Below, in pieces: positions 7,249 through 15,485 of a DNA stretch of 64,000 nucleotides. The DNA comes from Actinomadura kijaniata NBRC 14229. Lineage in GTDB: Bacteria > Actinomycetota > Actinomycetes > Streptosporangiales > Streptosporangiaceae. Each line of letters begins with the position of its first letter. Position 1 is the stretch's first letter. A model generated the notes under the pieces. It saw only the letters and a program-made list of their open reading frames with translations, was not told the DNA's origin and did no database searches. The translations under genes were made by a program, and so were the position numbers. The stretch spans positions 1-64,000 of the forward strand of contig NZ_BCQR01000013.1 in NCBI RefSeq assembly GCF_001552175.1, written 5' to 3'.

Positions 7249-9576
7249 GTGAGCACCATGACCACCGGGCGCCGGGAACGCGTCACCACCCCGGACGGGG
7301 TCGGCGCCAGCGCCCGCCGCCCCGACGGGATCCCCAAGGTCTGCGGCACCTTCGAGTACTCCTCCGACCTGCGCCGCGAGGGCATGCTGTGGGGCGCGAC
7401 GCTGCGCAGCCCGCACCCGCACGCCCGGATCGTCCGTATCGACACCGCGCCCGCGCTGGAGGTGCCCGGCGTGCGCGCGGTCCTCACCCACGAGGACGTC
7501 CCCGGCAGCCGGACCTACGGGATGAAGGTCTCCGACCAGCCGGTGCTCGCCCGGGACGTGGTGCGCCACCAGGGGGAGCCGGTCGCCGTCGTGGCCGCCG
7601 ACGATCCCGAGGCCGCGCGGCGGGCGCTGGAGCGGATCGTCGTCGAGTACGCGGTGCTGCCGCCGCTCACCGACCCCGGGCGCGCCCTCGACCCGGACGC
7701 GCCGCGCGTGCACCCGGGCGGGAACCTCGTCCGCCACGTGCGGATCCGGCACGGCGACGTCGCCGCCGCCCGCGCCCGCGCCGACGTCGTGGTGTCCGGC
7801 GAGTACGAGGTCGGCATGCAGGACCAGGCGTTCCTGGGGCCGGAGTCGGGGCTGGCCGTGCCCGACGGCGAGGGCGGCGTCGACCTGTACGTCTCCGCCC
7901 AGTGGCTGCACGAGGACCAGCGCCAGGTCGCCGCGTCCCTCGGGCTGCCCCGGGAGCGGGTGCGGCTCACCATGGCGGGCGTCGGCGGCGCGTTCGGCGG
8001 TCGCGAGGACCTGTCGGTCCACATCCACGCCTGCCTGCTGGCGCTGCGCACCGGCCGCCCGGTGAAGATGGTCTACAACCGCGAGGAGTCGTTCTTCGGG
8101 CACGTCCACCGGCACCCCGCGCGGATCCGCGTCGAGCACGGCGCGACCCGCGACGGGAGGATCGTCTATCTGACGGCGCGGCTGCTGCTGGACGGCGGGG
8201 CCTACACCTCCACCTCCCAGATCGTCATCGCCAACGCCTGCTACTTCGCCGCCGGGGCCTACGAGGTGCCCAACGCCGACATCGACGGCCACGCGGTCTT
8301 CACCCACAACCCGCCCTGCGGCGCGATGCGCGGCTTCGGCGCGGTCCAGTCCGCCTACGCCGTCGAGTCCAACATGGACAAGCTCGCCCGCGCGCTCGGC
8401 ATGGACCCCGTCGACCTGCGCGTCCGCAACGCCATGACCACCGGCACGGTCCTGCCCACCGGTCAGGCGGTCGACGGCCCCGCGCCGGTCCGGGAGCTGC
8501 TGGAACGCCTCAGGGCGACGCCCCTGCCGCCCGACCCCGGCCACCACCGCGACCCCCGCGCCTGGCCCGGCGGCCTCGGCAACGTCACCCGCGGCGAGTC
8601 CCTGCGGCGCGGCGTCGGCTACGCGGTCGGCGTCAAGGCGATCGGCTACTCCGGCGGCGTCGACGACATCTGCACCGCCCGCGTCACCGTCGCGGTCCGC
8701 GACGGCCGCCCGCACGCCGAGGTGTACACCGCCTCCGCCGAGTGCGGGCAGGGCGTGGTCACCGTGCAGGCGCAGGTCGCCCGCACCGAGCTCGGCGTCG
8801 CCGACGTCACGGTCCGCAACGCCGACACCCTGGTCGGCGACTCCGGCTCCTCCTCGGCCTCCCGTCAGACCTGGATGACCGCCGGGGCCGTGCGGGGCGC
8901 CTGCCGCGCCGTCCGCGCCCGCGTCCTGGACCGCGCCGCCCGCGTCCTCGGCGCGGCGCCCGGCGACCTGGCCCTGGAGGGCGGGGCGGTCGTGGACGCC
9001 GCCTCCGGGGACGTCGCGATCCCGCTGGCCGAGCTGCTGGCGGGGGAGGACCTCGCCGCGACCTTCGAGTACCACCACCACGCCACCGAGCCCGTCGACC
9101 CCGAACGCGGCCAGGGCGACGCCCACATCGCGTTCGCGTTCGCCGCCCACCGCGCCGTCGTCGAGGTCGACACCGAACTCGGCCTGGTCCGCGTCGTGGA
9201 GATGGCCACCGCCGAGGACGTGGGCAGGGCGATCAACCCGCTGGCCGTCGAGGGCCAGATCGAGGGCGGCACCGCCCAGGGCCTCGGGCTGGCGCTGATG
9301 GAGGAGGTGCGGGTCGTGGACGGGAGGGTGCGCAACCCCTCGTTCACCGACTACCTCATCCCCACCATCCTCGACATGCCGCCGGTGCGGATCGACCTGC
9401 TGGAGACCCCGCACCCCGACGCGCCCTACGGCCTCAACGGCGTCGGCGAGCCGCCCACCCTGTCGTCCACCCCGGCGATCGTCAACGCGCTGCGCGACGC
9501 CACCGGGCTGGAGCTGCCCCGCGTCCCCGTCCGGCCCGGGCAACTGGCCGGAATCGAGGAGGTGAGCACTTCCTGA
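7249..9576 (+). CDS. Molybdenum hydroxylase large subunit (xanthine dehydrogenase family, molybdopterin-binding)
   Basis: A 775-residue catalytic subunit of the CoxL/XdhA (COG1529) family. It hydroxylates an aromatic heterocycle or oxidises an aldehyde using water, with electrons passing to the 2Fe-2S and FAD subunits. The GTG start at 7249 follows GGAGGAAGGA at the right distance. Mo-cofactor motifs are visible: GVGGAFGGRED, NPPCGAMRGFGAVQ with the substrate-site Arg, SAECGQGVVT, and the catalytic Glu in NGVGEPPTLSS near the C terminus. The subunit genes for FAD (14137) and Fe-S (15009) are 4.5 kb downstream in the next operon. No XdhC-type maturation gene is nearby. The CoxL signature for CO oxidation (AYRCSFR) is absent, so CO dehydrogenase is unlikely. 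Confidence 0.9.
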   Translation: MSTMTTGRRERVTTPDGVGASARRPDGIPKVCGTFEYSSDLRREGMLWGATLRSPHPHARIVRIDTAPALEVPGVRAVLTHEDVPGSRTYGMKVSDQPVLARDVVRHQGEPVAVVAADDPEAARRALERIVVEYAVLPPLTDPGRALDPDAPRVHPGGNLVRHVRIRHGDVAAARARADVVVSGEYEVGMQDQAFLGPESGLAVPDGEGGVDLYVSAQWLHEDQRQVAASLGLPRERVRLTMAGVGGAFGGREDLSVHIHACLLALRTGRPVKMVYNREESFFGHVHRHPARIRVEHGATRDGRIVYLTARLLLDGGAYTSTSQIVIANACYFAAGAYEVPNADIDGHAVFTHNPPCGAMRGFGAVQSAYAVESNMDKLARALGMDPVDLRVRNAMTTGTVLPTGQAVDGPAPVRELLERLRATPLPPDPGHHRDPRAWPGGLGNVTRGESLRRGVGYAVGVKAIGYSGGVDDICTARVTVAVRDGRPHAEVYTASAECGQGVVTVQAQVARTELGVADVTVRNADTLVGDSGSSSASRQTWMTAGAVRGACRAVRARVLDRAARVLGAAPGDLALEGGAVVDAASGDVAIPLAELLAGEDLAATFEYHHHATEPVDPERGQGDAHIAFAFAAHRAVVEVDTELGLVRVVEMATAEDVGRAINPLAVEGQIEGGTAQGLGLALMEEVRVVDGRVRNPSFTDYLIPTILDMPPVRIDLLETPHPDAPYGLNGVGEPPTLSSTPAIVNALRDATGLELPRVPVRPGQLAGIEEVSTS

Positions 9577-9680
9577 CCTGGCGTAGGTACGGCCCCCACC
9601 CGTGACCGGGGCCGTGGCCGGCCACGCAAGACCCGGCGCGCCCCCGCGCCGGAACCACCGTGGCAGAAAGGTCATCCACC

Positions 9681-10622
9681 GTGATCATCGACACCCACAT
9701 GCACCCGACCAACATCGTCGACCAGGCGTGGCGGCACGACGGCGACCCGTTCACCGGCGAGCGCACCCTGGAGATGATGAACGGCCCATACATGATCAAC
9801 GGCAAGCCGCGCCGGATCGACTACGGCTGCATCATGCCGCCGCCCGGCAACTCCGTCTGGCAGGACGGGATGCGCGGGGGCCGCGAGGGCATCCGCGACT
9901 ACATGGCGTACATCACCGAGCTGGTCCAGCGCTACCCGGACCGGTTCATCGGCAACTTCATGTACAACCCGCGGTTCGGCCCCGAGAACGGCGCCAAGGA
10001 GCTGGAGTTCCACGTCAAGGAACACGGCTACAAGATGATGAAGCTCCACGCCAACATGCACGCCTACCGCCCCGACCGGGCGCTGGACTGGCTGCGGCCG
10101 GTCCTGCGGGTGTGCGACGAGCTCGGCGTGGTCGTGCTCATCCACACCGGCGACGGCCCGTACTCGATCCCGACGCAGTTCTACCCGATCATCCGGGAGT
10201 TCCGCGACGTCAACTTCATCCTGGCGCACTTCGGCGTGCAGACCGGCGGCGTGTACTGCTTCGAGGCCCTCTACATGATCCTCGACAGCCCCAACGTCTA
10301 CGGCGAGTCGGGCTGGCTGCTCCAGTCCCGCATCGTCGAGTTCGCCCAGCAGATGGAGCGGCACCAGCTGGTGTTCGGCACCGACTCCCCGCCGAACGAG
10401 CCCGGCATGTGGGCGCGCGAGCTGGAGGTCCTGTGCGGGCCCCCGCCGCAGGGCATGAACCTGTCGGAGGAGGACCTGGAGGGCTACCTGGGCAACAACA
10501 TGGCCAAGCTGCTCGGCCTGAAGCCCACCCCGCCGCCGCGCAACCTCGTGGAGGCCGAGGCCCGCCTCACCGACACCTACGCCTACGCGGACGAGCCCGC
10601 CCCGGTCCCGGCGGCCGGTTAG
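9681..10622 (+). CDS. PF04909 amidohydrolase (ACMSD-like decarboxylase/hydrolase family)
   Basis: A 313-residue TIM-barrel, metal-dependent enzyme of the family that includes aminocarboxymuconate-semialdehyde, gamma-resorcylate and isoorotate decarboxylases. The GTG at 9681 follows AGAAAGG. Metal-site residues are visible: HMH in IIDTHMHPTN (residues 2-11), a His in MKLHANMHAYRPD, His in VVLIHTGDGPYS, and Asp in VFGTDSPPNEPG. Non-oxidative decarboxylation or C-N/C-C hydrolysis are both precedented. It is the last gene before a strong hairpin terminator and the partner of the molybdenum hydroxylase large subunit. The reaction is not determinable from sequence. Confidence 0.82.
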   Translation: MIIDTHMHPTNIVDQAWRHDGDPFTGERTLEMMNGPYMINGKPRRIDYGCIMPPPGNSVWQDGMRGGREGIRDYMAYITELVQRYPDRFIGNFMYNPRFGPENGAKELEFHVKEHGYKMMKLHANMHAYRPDRALDWLRPVLRVCDELGVVVLIHTGDGPYSIPTQFYPIIREFRDVNFILAHFGVQTGGVYCFEALYMILDSPNVYGESGWLLQSRIVEFAQQMERHQLVFGTDSPPNEPGMWARELEVLCGPPPQGMNLSEEDLEGYLGNNMAKLLGLKPTPPPRNLVEAEARLTDTYAYADEPAPVPAAG

Positions 10623-10633
10623 CCACCGCGTCG

Positions 10634-10666
10634 GCCCCGGCCGGGCAGGGGGTGCCCGGCCGGGGC
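10634..10666 (+). terminator. Strong GC hairpin terminator
   Basis: A perfect 14-base-pair stem (10634-10647 with 10653-10666) closes on a GGGGG loop, 12 bases after the amidohydrolase stop. There is no U-tract, which is common for actinobacterial terminators. It separates the gntR/hydroxylase operon from the second permease operon. Confidence 0.75.
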
Positions 10667-10765
10667 GGTCGGGGGTCATCGGGGATTTCCCACGGGGACC
10701 CTCCGGGACGAGCGCGGGGAGCGCGTCCCGGGGGAACTGGGCATCGTGCCTGGAAGGTGGGCGGC

Positions 10766-12133
10766 GTGCGGCAGACGCCTGGCGAAGAAGCAGAAGCAGA
10801 AGTTCCGACCGTTCCCAAGCATCCTGTGGACGAGGTTCCGCGCCCCGGACGGCTCGTCCCCCTCGGCGTCCAGCACGTGCTGGTGATGTACGCCGGCACC
10901 ATCGCCGTTCCGCTCATCGTCGCGGCGGGCCTCGGCCTGCCGCACCGCGACATCGTGGCCCTGGTGGCGGCCGACCTGCTGCTGTGCGGGGTCGGCACGC
11001 TGCTCCAGTCGGCCGGCGTGCTGCGGGTCGGCGCGCGGCTGCCGCTGGTCATCGGCGCGGCCTACAACGGCGTCGTGCCGATGGTGCTGATCGGCACCGA
11101 GTACGGCCTGCCCGTCATGTACGGGTCGGTGGTCGCCGCCGGGCTGGTGATGGTGGCGTTCGCGCCGGTCTTCGGACGGCTGCTGCGGTTCTTCCCGCCG
11201 GTCGTCGTCGGCACCACCATCACCCTCATCGGGATCACGCTGATCCCGGCCGGGGCCCGCATGGTGTTCGGCGGCAGACCCGGCGACCCCGGTTTCGGCG
11301 CGGTGTCCGGCATCGTGCTGGGCGGCCTGACCCTGCTGCTGGTGGTGCTGCTGTACCGGTTCCTGCCACCGCTGGCCTCGCAGCTGTCGATCCTGGTCGC
11401 GCTGGTCGTGATGACGGCCGGGGCGGCGCTGACCGGACACGCCGACTTCGGCGGGGTCGGCGGCGGGCCGGTCGCGGGGCTGCCCGAGCCGTTCCACTTC
11501 GGGATCCCGTCGTTCCACCCGGTCGCCGCGCTGTCGCTGGTGCTGGTGCAGTTCGTGCTGATGGTGGAGACCGCCGGGCAGGTCCTGGCGGTGGGCGAGG
11601 CGGTGGACCGGCCCGCGTCCCGCCGCGACATCGCCGCCGCGCTGCGCGCCGACGGCGTCGTCACCGCCCTCGGCGGCGTGTTCCAGTCGTTCGTCTACAT
11701 CACCTTCACCCAGAACATCGGCGTGGTGAGCCTGACGAGGGTTCGTTCCCGCTGGGTGACGGCCTGCGCCGGGGCGATCCTGGTGCTGATGAGCGTGTTC
11801 CCGGTGATCGGCCGGGTGGTCGCGGCGGTGCCGGGGCCGGTGCTGGGCGGCGCGACGCTGGCGATGTTCGCGACCGTCGCGGTCATCGGCCTGCGGATGC
11901 TGGCGAACGCGAGCGGCGACACCCCCGGCCTCGTGATCGTCGCGGTGTCCCTCGGCGTCGGCCTGGTGCCGATGGCGCTGCCCGGCGCCTACGACCGGTT
12001 CCCGCAGTGGGCGCAGCTTTTCCTCGACAGCGGCGTCGCGGTCGGGACGGTCACCGCCGTCCTGCTCAACCTGCTGTTCCACCATCTGCCGCCGCTCCGC
12101 CGGGAGCGGCCCGAACAGGAGGCCGCCCGATGA
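10766..12133 (+). CDS. Second NCS2 family nucleobase:cation symporter
   Basis: A 455-residue permease paralogous to the protein at 1620. It shares LGVQHVLVMYAGTIAVPLI, GRLLRFFPPVVVGT, LVQFVLMVETAGQVLAVGEAV and FTQNIGVVSLTRV. The Glu of METAG replaces the VESAGD context of the first copy, so the two permeases may differ in substrate. The GTG at 10766 was chosen because GGAAGGTGG precedes it by a few bases. A long charged N-terminal tail (about 30 residues) comes before the first helix. Its stop overlaps the ubiX start (ATGA), which ties transport to the decarboxylase genes. Confidence 0.88.
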   Translation: MRQTPGEEAEAEVPTVPKHPVDEVPRPGRLVPLGVQHVLVMYAGTIAVPLIVAAGLGLPHRDIVALVAADLLLCGVGTLLQSAGVLRVGARLPLVIGAAYNGVVPMVLIGTEYGLPVMYGSVVAAGLVMVAFAPVFGRLLRFFPPVVVGTTITLIGITLIPAGARMVFGGRPGDPGFGAVSGIVLGGLTLLLVVLLYRFLPPLASQLSILVALVVMTAGAALTGHADFGGVGGGPVAGLPEPFHFGIPSFHPVAALSLVLVQFVLMVETAGQVLAVGEAVDRPASRRDIAAALRADGVVTALGGVFQSFVYITFTQNIGVVSLTRVRSRWVTACAGAILVLMSVFPVIGRVVAAVPGPVLGGATLAMFATVAVIGLRMLANASGDTPGLVIVAVSLGVGLVPMALPGAYDRFPQWAQLFLDSGVAVGTVTAVLLNLLFHHLPPLRRERPEQEAAR

Positions 12134-12720
12134 CGACGACACGCCCGCGGCTGGTCGTGGGGATCTCCGGGTCCAGCGCGCCCCAGTACGGCATCGCGCT
12201 GCTGGAGGCGCTGCGCGAGCTCGGAACCGTCGAGACGCACCTGGTGGTGTCGGCGGGCGCGCGCCGCACCATCGAGCTGGAGGCCCGCCGCGACCCCGGC
12301 GAGGTCTGCGCGCTGGCCGACGTGGTGCACGACTCCCGCGACCTGGCCGCGGCCGTGTCGTCCGGATCGTTCCCCACCCTCGGCATGGCGGTGGCGCCGT
12401 GCTCCATGAAGACCCTCGCCGCCGTCGCGCACGGCCACACCGACGACCTGCTGAGCCGCGCCGCCGACGTGACGCTCAAGGAGCGCCGCCGCCTGGTGCT
12501 GGTCGCCCGCGAGACGCCGCTCAGCCTCGTCCACCTGCGCAACATGACGGCCGTGACCGAGGCCGGGGCGGTGGTGCTGCCGCCCGTCCCCGGCTTCTAC
12601 TCCGGCCCGCGCACCATCGACGACCTGATCCACCACATCGCCGGCAAGGTGCTCGACCAGTTCGGGATCGAGCACGACCTGTTCCGGCGCTGGACCGGCC
12701 CCACCCGGGAGTTCTCGTGA
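12130..12720 (+). CDS. ubiX: UbiX-type flavin prenyltransferase
   Basis: A 196-residue enzyme that makes prenylated FMN, the cofactor of UbiD decarboxylases, from reduced FMN and dimethylallyl phosphate. Visible family motifs are GISGSSAPQYGIALLEAL (residues 11-28), MAVAPCSMKTLAAVAHG with the flavin/prenyl Ser and Cys-adjacent residues, and LVARETPLSLVHLRNM with the phosphate-binding Arg. The start overlaps the permease stop and the gene overlaps ubiD by four bases, so UbiX and its client are coupled. The length is normal. Confidence 0.93.
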   Translation: MTTTRPRLVVGISGSSAPQYGIALLEALRELGTVETHLVVSAGARRTIELEARRDPGEVCALADVVHDSRDLAAAVSSGSFPTLGMAVAPCSMKTLAAVAHGHTDDLLSRAADVTLKERRRLVLVARETPLSLVHLRNMTAVTEAGAVVLPPVPGFYSGPRTIDDLIHHIAGKVLDQFGIEHDLFRRWTGPTREFS

Positions 12721-14132
12721 CCCTCTCGCCCCGTCAGGACCTGCACGCCTTCCTGGACGCCTACGACGGCGACGACGTCCTCGTGGTGGACGCGGAGGTG
12801 TCGGCCGAGGAGGAGGTGACCGCGCTGGCGTTCGGGCTGGCGGCGCGCGGGCGCCACGACCTGCTCCGCTGTCCGAGGGTGGCCGGGCTGGGCGTGGAGC
12901 TGGTCACCAACGTGTTCGCCTCCCGCGCCCGCGTGGCGGGGCTGTTCGGCACCGACCCGGCCGGGCTGCACGCCGCCTACCAGGAACGTTCCCGGGACCG
13001 CCGTCCCATGGAGATGCTGGCGGGCGGCCCCGCCCTGGACGAGGTGCTGACCGGCGACCGGGCCGACCTCGCCGCGGTCCCGATGATCCGGCACTTCGCC
13101 TCCGACCTCGGCCGCTACCTCACCAGCGGCATCGTCGTCGCCGAGGACCCGGGCGGCGGCGCGGGCAACCTGAGCTACCACCGCGCGACCCCGCACTCGC
13201 CCCGCGAACTGGCCCTCAGCCTGCACTCGCGCGGCGATCTGTGGCGGCTGCTGGGCCGCGCCCGCGAGCGGGGCCGCCCGCTGCCGGTCGCGATGGTGGT
13301 CGGCGGGCACCCGCTGTTCATGCTGGCCGCCTCGGCGCGGGTCGGCGCCGACGTCGACGAACGCGAGATCGCCGGCGGCCTGTTCGGCGAGCCCCTCCAG
13401 GTGGTGCGCACGCCCCGGCACGGCATCCGCGTCCCCGCGACGGCCGACTACGTCATCGAGGGCGTCATCGACCCGGGCGACCACGCGCCCGAGGGGCCGT
13501 TCGGGGAGTTCTCCGGCTACTCCTCGCACCGCTCCACCAACAACGTCCTGCGCGTGGAGACCGTCTGCCGCCGCCGCGACCCGGTCCTGCTCGACGTCGT
13601 CGCGGGCGCCTCCGCCGAGCACCTCAACCTCGCCCGCATCCCGCGCGAGTCGGAGATGGCCGAGCAGCTCACCACCCGCTTCCCCGACGTGACGGCGCTG
13701 CACTACCCGAACTCCGGCACCCACTTCCACGCCTACGTCGCGCTCCGGCAGCGCCGTCCCGGCCAGGCCCGGCAGGTGATGCTCGGCCTGCTCGGCTGGG
13801 ACCCCTACCTCAAGACCGTCGTCGCCGTGGACGACGACGTGGACGTCACCGACGACTCCGCCGTGCTGTGGGCGCTGGCCGCCCACCTCCAGCCGCACCG
13901 CGACGTGTTCGTGGTCGACGGGCTGCCCGGCAGCCCCCTCGACCCGTCCTCCGGCGGCGACGGCACCACCTCCCGCATGGCGCTGGACGCCACGCGCGGG
14001 CCCGGCTTCGACGGCGAGCCCATCGAGCTGTCGCCCGCCGCCCGCGACCGCGCCGCCCGCCTGCTGGACCGCTCCCTCCCCGCCCGCGCGTTCCCCGCCA
14101 GCACGTTCCCCGACACAGCCGGAAAGGACTGA
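12717..14132 (+). CDS. UbiD family (prenyl-FMN-dependent) decarboxylase
   Basis: A 471-residue decarboxylase that interconverts an unsaturated or heteroaromatic carboxylate and CO2. The prFMN catalytic set is present: Arg156 (NLSYHR, 151-156) and Glu259/Glu264 in APEGPFGEFSG, spaced five apart as in Fdc1. GTG at 12717 overlaps the ubiX stop. Known family substrates include 4-hydroxybenzoates, cinnamates, pyrrole-2-carboxylate, phenazine carboxylate and furandicarboxylate. In this locus, between nucleobase permeases and a molybdenum hydroxylase, a carboxylated N-heterocycle is the natural guess. It is followed after four bases by the FAD-subunit gene. Confidence 0.92.
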   Translation: MTLSPRQDLHAFLDAYDGDDVLVVDAEVSAEEEVTALAFGLAARGRHDLLRCPRVAGLGVELVTNVFASRARVAGLFGTDPAGLHAAYQERSRDRRPMEMLAGGPALDEVLTGDRADLAAVPMIRHFASDLGRYLTSGIVVAEDPGGGAGNLSYHRATPHSPRELALSLHSRGDLWRLLGRARERGRPLPVAMVVGGHPLFMLAASARVGADVDEREIAGGLFGEPLQVVRTPRHGIRVPATADYVIEGVIDPGDHAPEGPFGEFSGYSSHRSTNNVLRVETVCRRRDPVLLDVVAGASAEHLNLARIPRESEMAEQLTTRFPDVTALHYPNSGTHFHAYVALRQRRPGQARQVMLGLLGWDPYLKTVVAVDDDVDVTDDSAVLWALAAHLQPHRDVFVVDGLPGSPLDPSSGGDGTTSRMALDATRGPGFDGEPIELSPAARDRAARLLDRSLPARAFPASTFPDTAGKD

Positions 14133-14136
14133 ACGC

Positions 14137-15030
14137 ATGGACTACCTCCAGCCCGCGAGCTGGGCCGAGGCCCTGGCCCTGCGCGCCCAGCGGCCCGACG
14201 CCGTCCCCGTCGCGGGCGGCACCGACGTCATGGTCGGGCTGAACTTCGACCGGCACCGTCCCGCCGCGCTGCTGGACCTGTCGCGGCTGCGCGAGCTGAC
14301 CGGCTGGGAACGCGACGGCGACCACGTCCGCCTCGGCGCCGCCGAGCCCTACACCAGGATCGTCCAGCGGCTGCGGGACCCGCTGCCCGCGCTGGCCCAG
14401 GCGTCCCGCACGGTCGGGTCCCCGCAGATCCGCAACCGGGGCTCGGTGGGCGGCAACCTCGGCTCCGCCTCGCCCGCCGGGGACGCCCACCCGCCGCTGC
14501 TGGCCGCCGGCGCGACCGTCGAGGCCGCCTCGGTCCGCGGCACCCGGCTGATCCCGGCCGCGGAGTTCTTCACCGGCGTCAAGGCCAACGCGCTCGCCCC
14601 GGACGAGCTGATCGCCGCCGTCCGCGTCCCGGTCGCGCGCGGCCCGCAGCGGTTCGCCAAGATCGGCACCCGGAACGCGATGGTGATCGCCGTGTGCTCG
14701 TTCGCGGTCGCGCTCGACCTGGCGGGCCGCCGGGTCGGCACCGGCGTCGGGTCGGCCGCGCCCACCCCGCGCCGCGCCACCGCCGCCGAGGAGTTCGCCG
14801 CCGGGGAGCTGGAGGCCGCCGGGCTGTGGGACTCGCGCGGCCCGCTGCCCGGCTCCCTGGCCCGCCGCTTCGGGCAGCTCGTCGCCGACGCGGCGTCCCC
14901 CGTCGACGACGTGCGCGGCACCGCCGCCTACCGGCGGCACGCGCTGTCGGTCATCGCCCGCCGCACGCTCACCTGGGCGTGGGCCGAACTCCGGAAGGAG
15001 ACCAGCGGATGCGGCTGTCATGCCATGTGA
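14137..15030 (+). CDS. Molybdenum hydroxylase FAD-binding (medium) subunit
   Basis: A 297-residue CoxM/XdhB-type flavoprotein subunit that passes electrons from the 2Fe-2S subunit to the final acceptor. FAD motifs are visible: PVAGGTDVMVGLN (about 27-39) and SPQIRNRGSVGGNLGSASPAGD. The C-terminal CO-dehydrogenase flavoprotein domain ends the protein. The ATG follows GGAAAGGACTGAACGC. Its end overlaps the Fe-S subunit gene by 22 bases. It completes the three-subunit enzyme with genes at 7249 and 15009. Confidence 0.92.
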   Translation: MDYLQPASWAEALALRAQRPDAVPVAGGTDVMVGLNFDRHRPAALLDLSRLRELTGWERDGDHVRLGAAEPYTRIVQRLRDPLPALAQASRTVGSPQIRNRGSVGGNLGSASPAGDAHPPLLAAGATVEAASVRGTRLIPAAEFFTGVKANALAPDELIAAVRVPVARGPQRFAKIGTRNAMVIAVCSFAVALDLAGRRVGTGVGSAAPTPRRATAAEEFAAGELEAAGLWDSRGPLPGSLARRFGQLVADAASPVDDVRGTAAYRRHALSVIARRTLTWAWAELRKETSGCGCHAM

Positions 15031-15485
15031 ACGGTGAGCGGCGCTGCGCCGACGGCGTCCGGGCCCGGGAGAGCCTGCTGTTCGTCCTGCGCGAGCGGAT
15101 GGGCCTGCCCGGCAGCAAGAACGCCTGCGAGCAGGGCGAGTGCGGGTCCTGCACCGTCTACCTCGACGGCGTTCCGGTGTGCGCGTGCCTGGTGCCCGCC
15201 GGGCAGGCGCGCGACCGGCAGGTCGTGACCGTCGAGGGGCTGGGCGACGACGGCGGGCTCGACCTGGTGCAGGAGGCGTTCGTCGAGGCGGGGGCGGTGC
15301 AGTGCGGGTTCTGCACGCCCGGCTTCGTCGTCGCCGCCCACGACCTGGTCCGGCGCGGCTACGCCCCGACCGAGGAGGAGATCCGCGAGGCCCTCGCCGG
15401 GAACCTGTGCCGCTGCACCGGCTACGAGAAGATCATCGACGCCGTGAAGCTGGCCGCCTCCCGCTGGTGGGCCCGGAGCGGGTGA
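15009..15485 (+). CDS. Molybdenum hydroxylase 2Fe-2S (small) subunit
   Basis: A 158-residue CoxS/XdhC-like iron-sulfur subunit with two [2Fe-2S] centres. The N-terminal plant-ferredoxin cluster uses Cys40, Cys45, Cys48 and Cys60 (CEQGECGSC..VPVCAC). The C-terminal cluster uses CGFCTPG and CRCTGYEKI. The ATG at 15009 follows GGAAGGAG inside the end of the FAD-subunit gene. It relays electrons from the molybdenum centre to FAD. The stop overlaps the pucR-like start. Confidence 0.95.
   Translation: MRLSCHVNGERRCADGVRARESLLFVLRERMGLPGSKNACEQGECGSCTVYLDGVPVCACLVPAGQARDRQVVTVEGLGDDGGLDLVQEAFVEAGAVQCGFCTPGFVVAAHDLVRRGYAPTEEEIREALAGNLCRCTGYEKIIDAVKLAASRWWARSG

Noticed and set aside
7249..9576. Carbon monoxide dehydrogenase large subunit
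   Set aside because: The CoxL active-site loop signature is not seen and no CO-specific accessory genes are present; a general molybdenum hydroxylase fits better.
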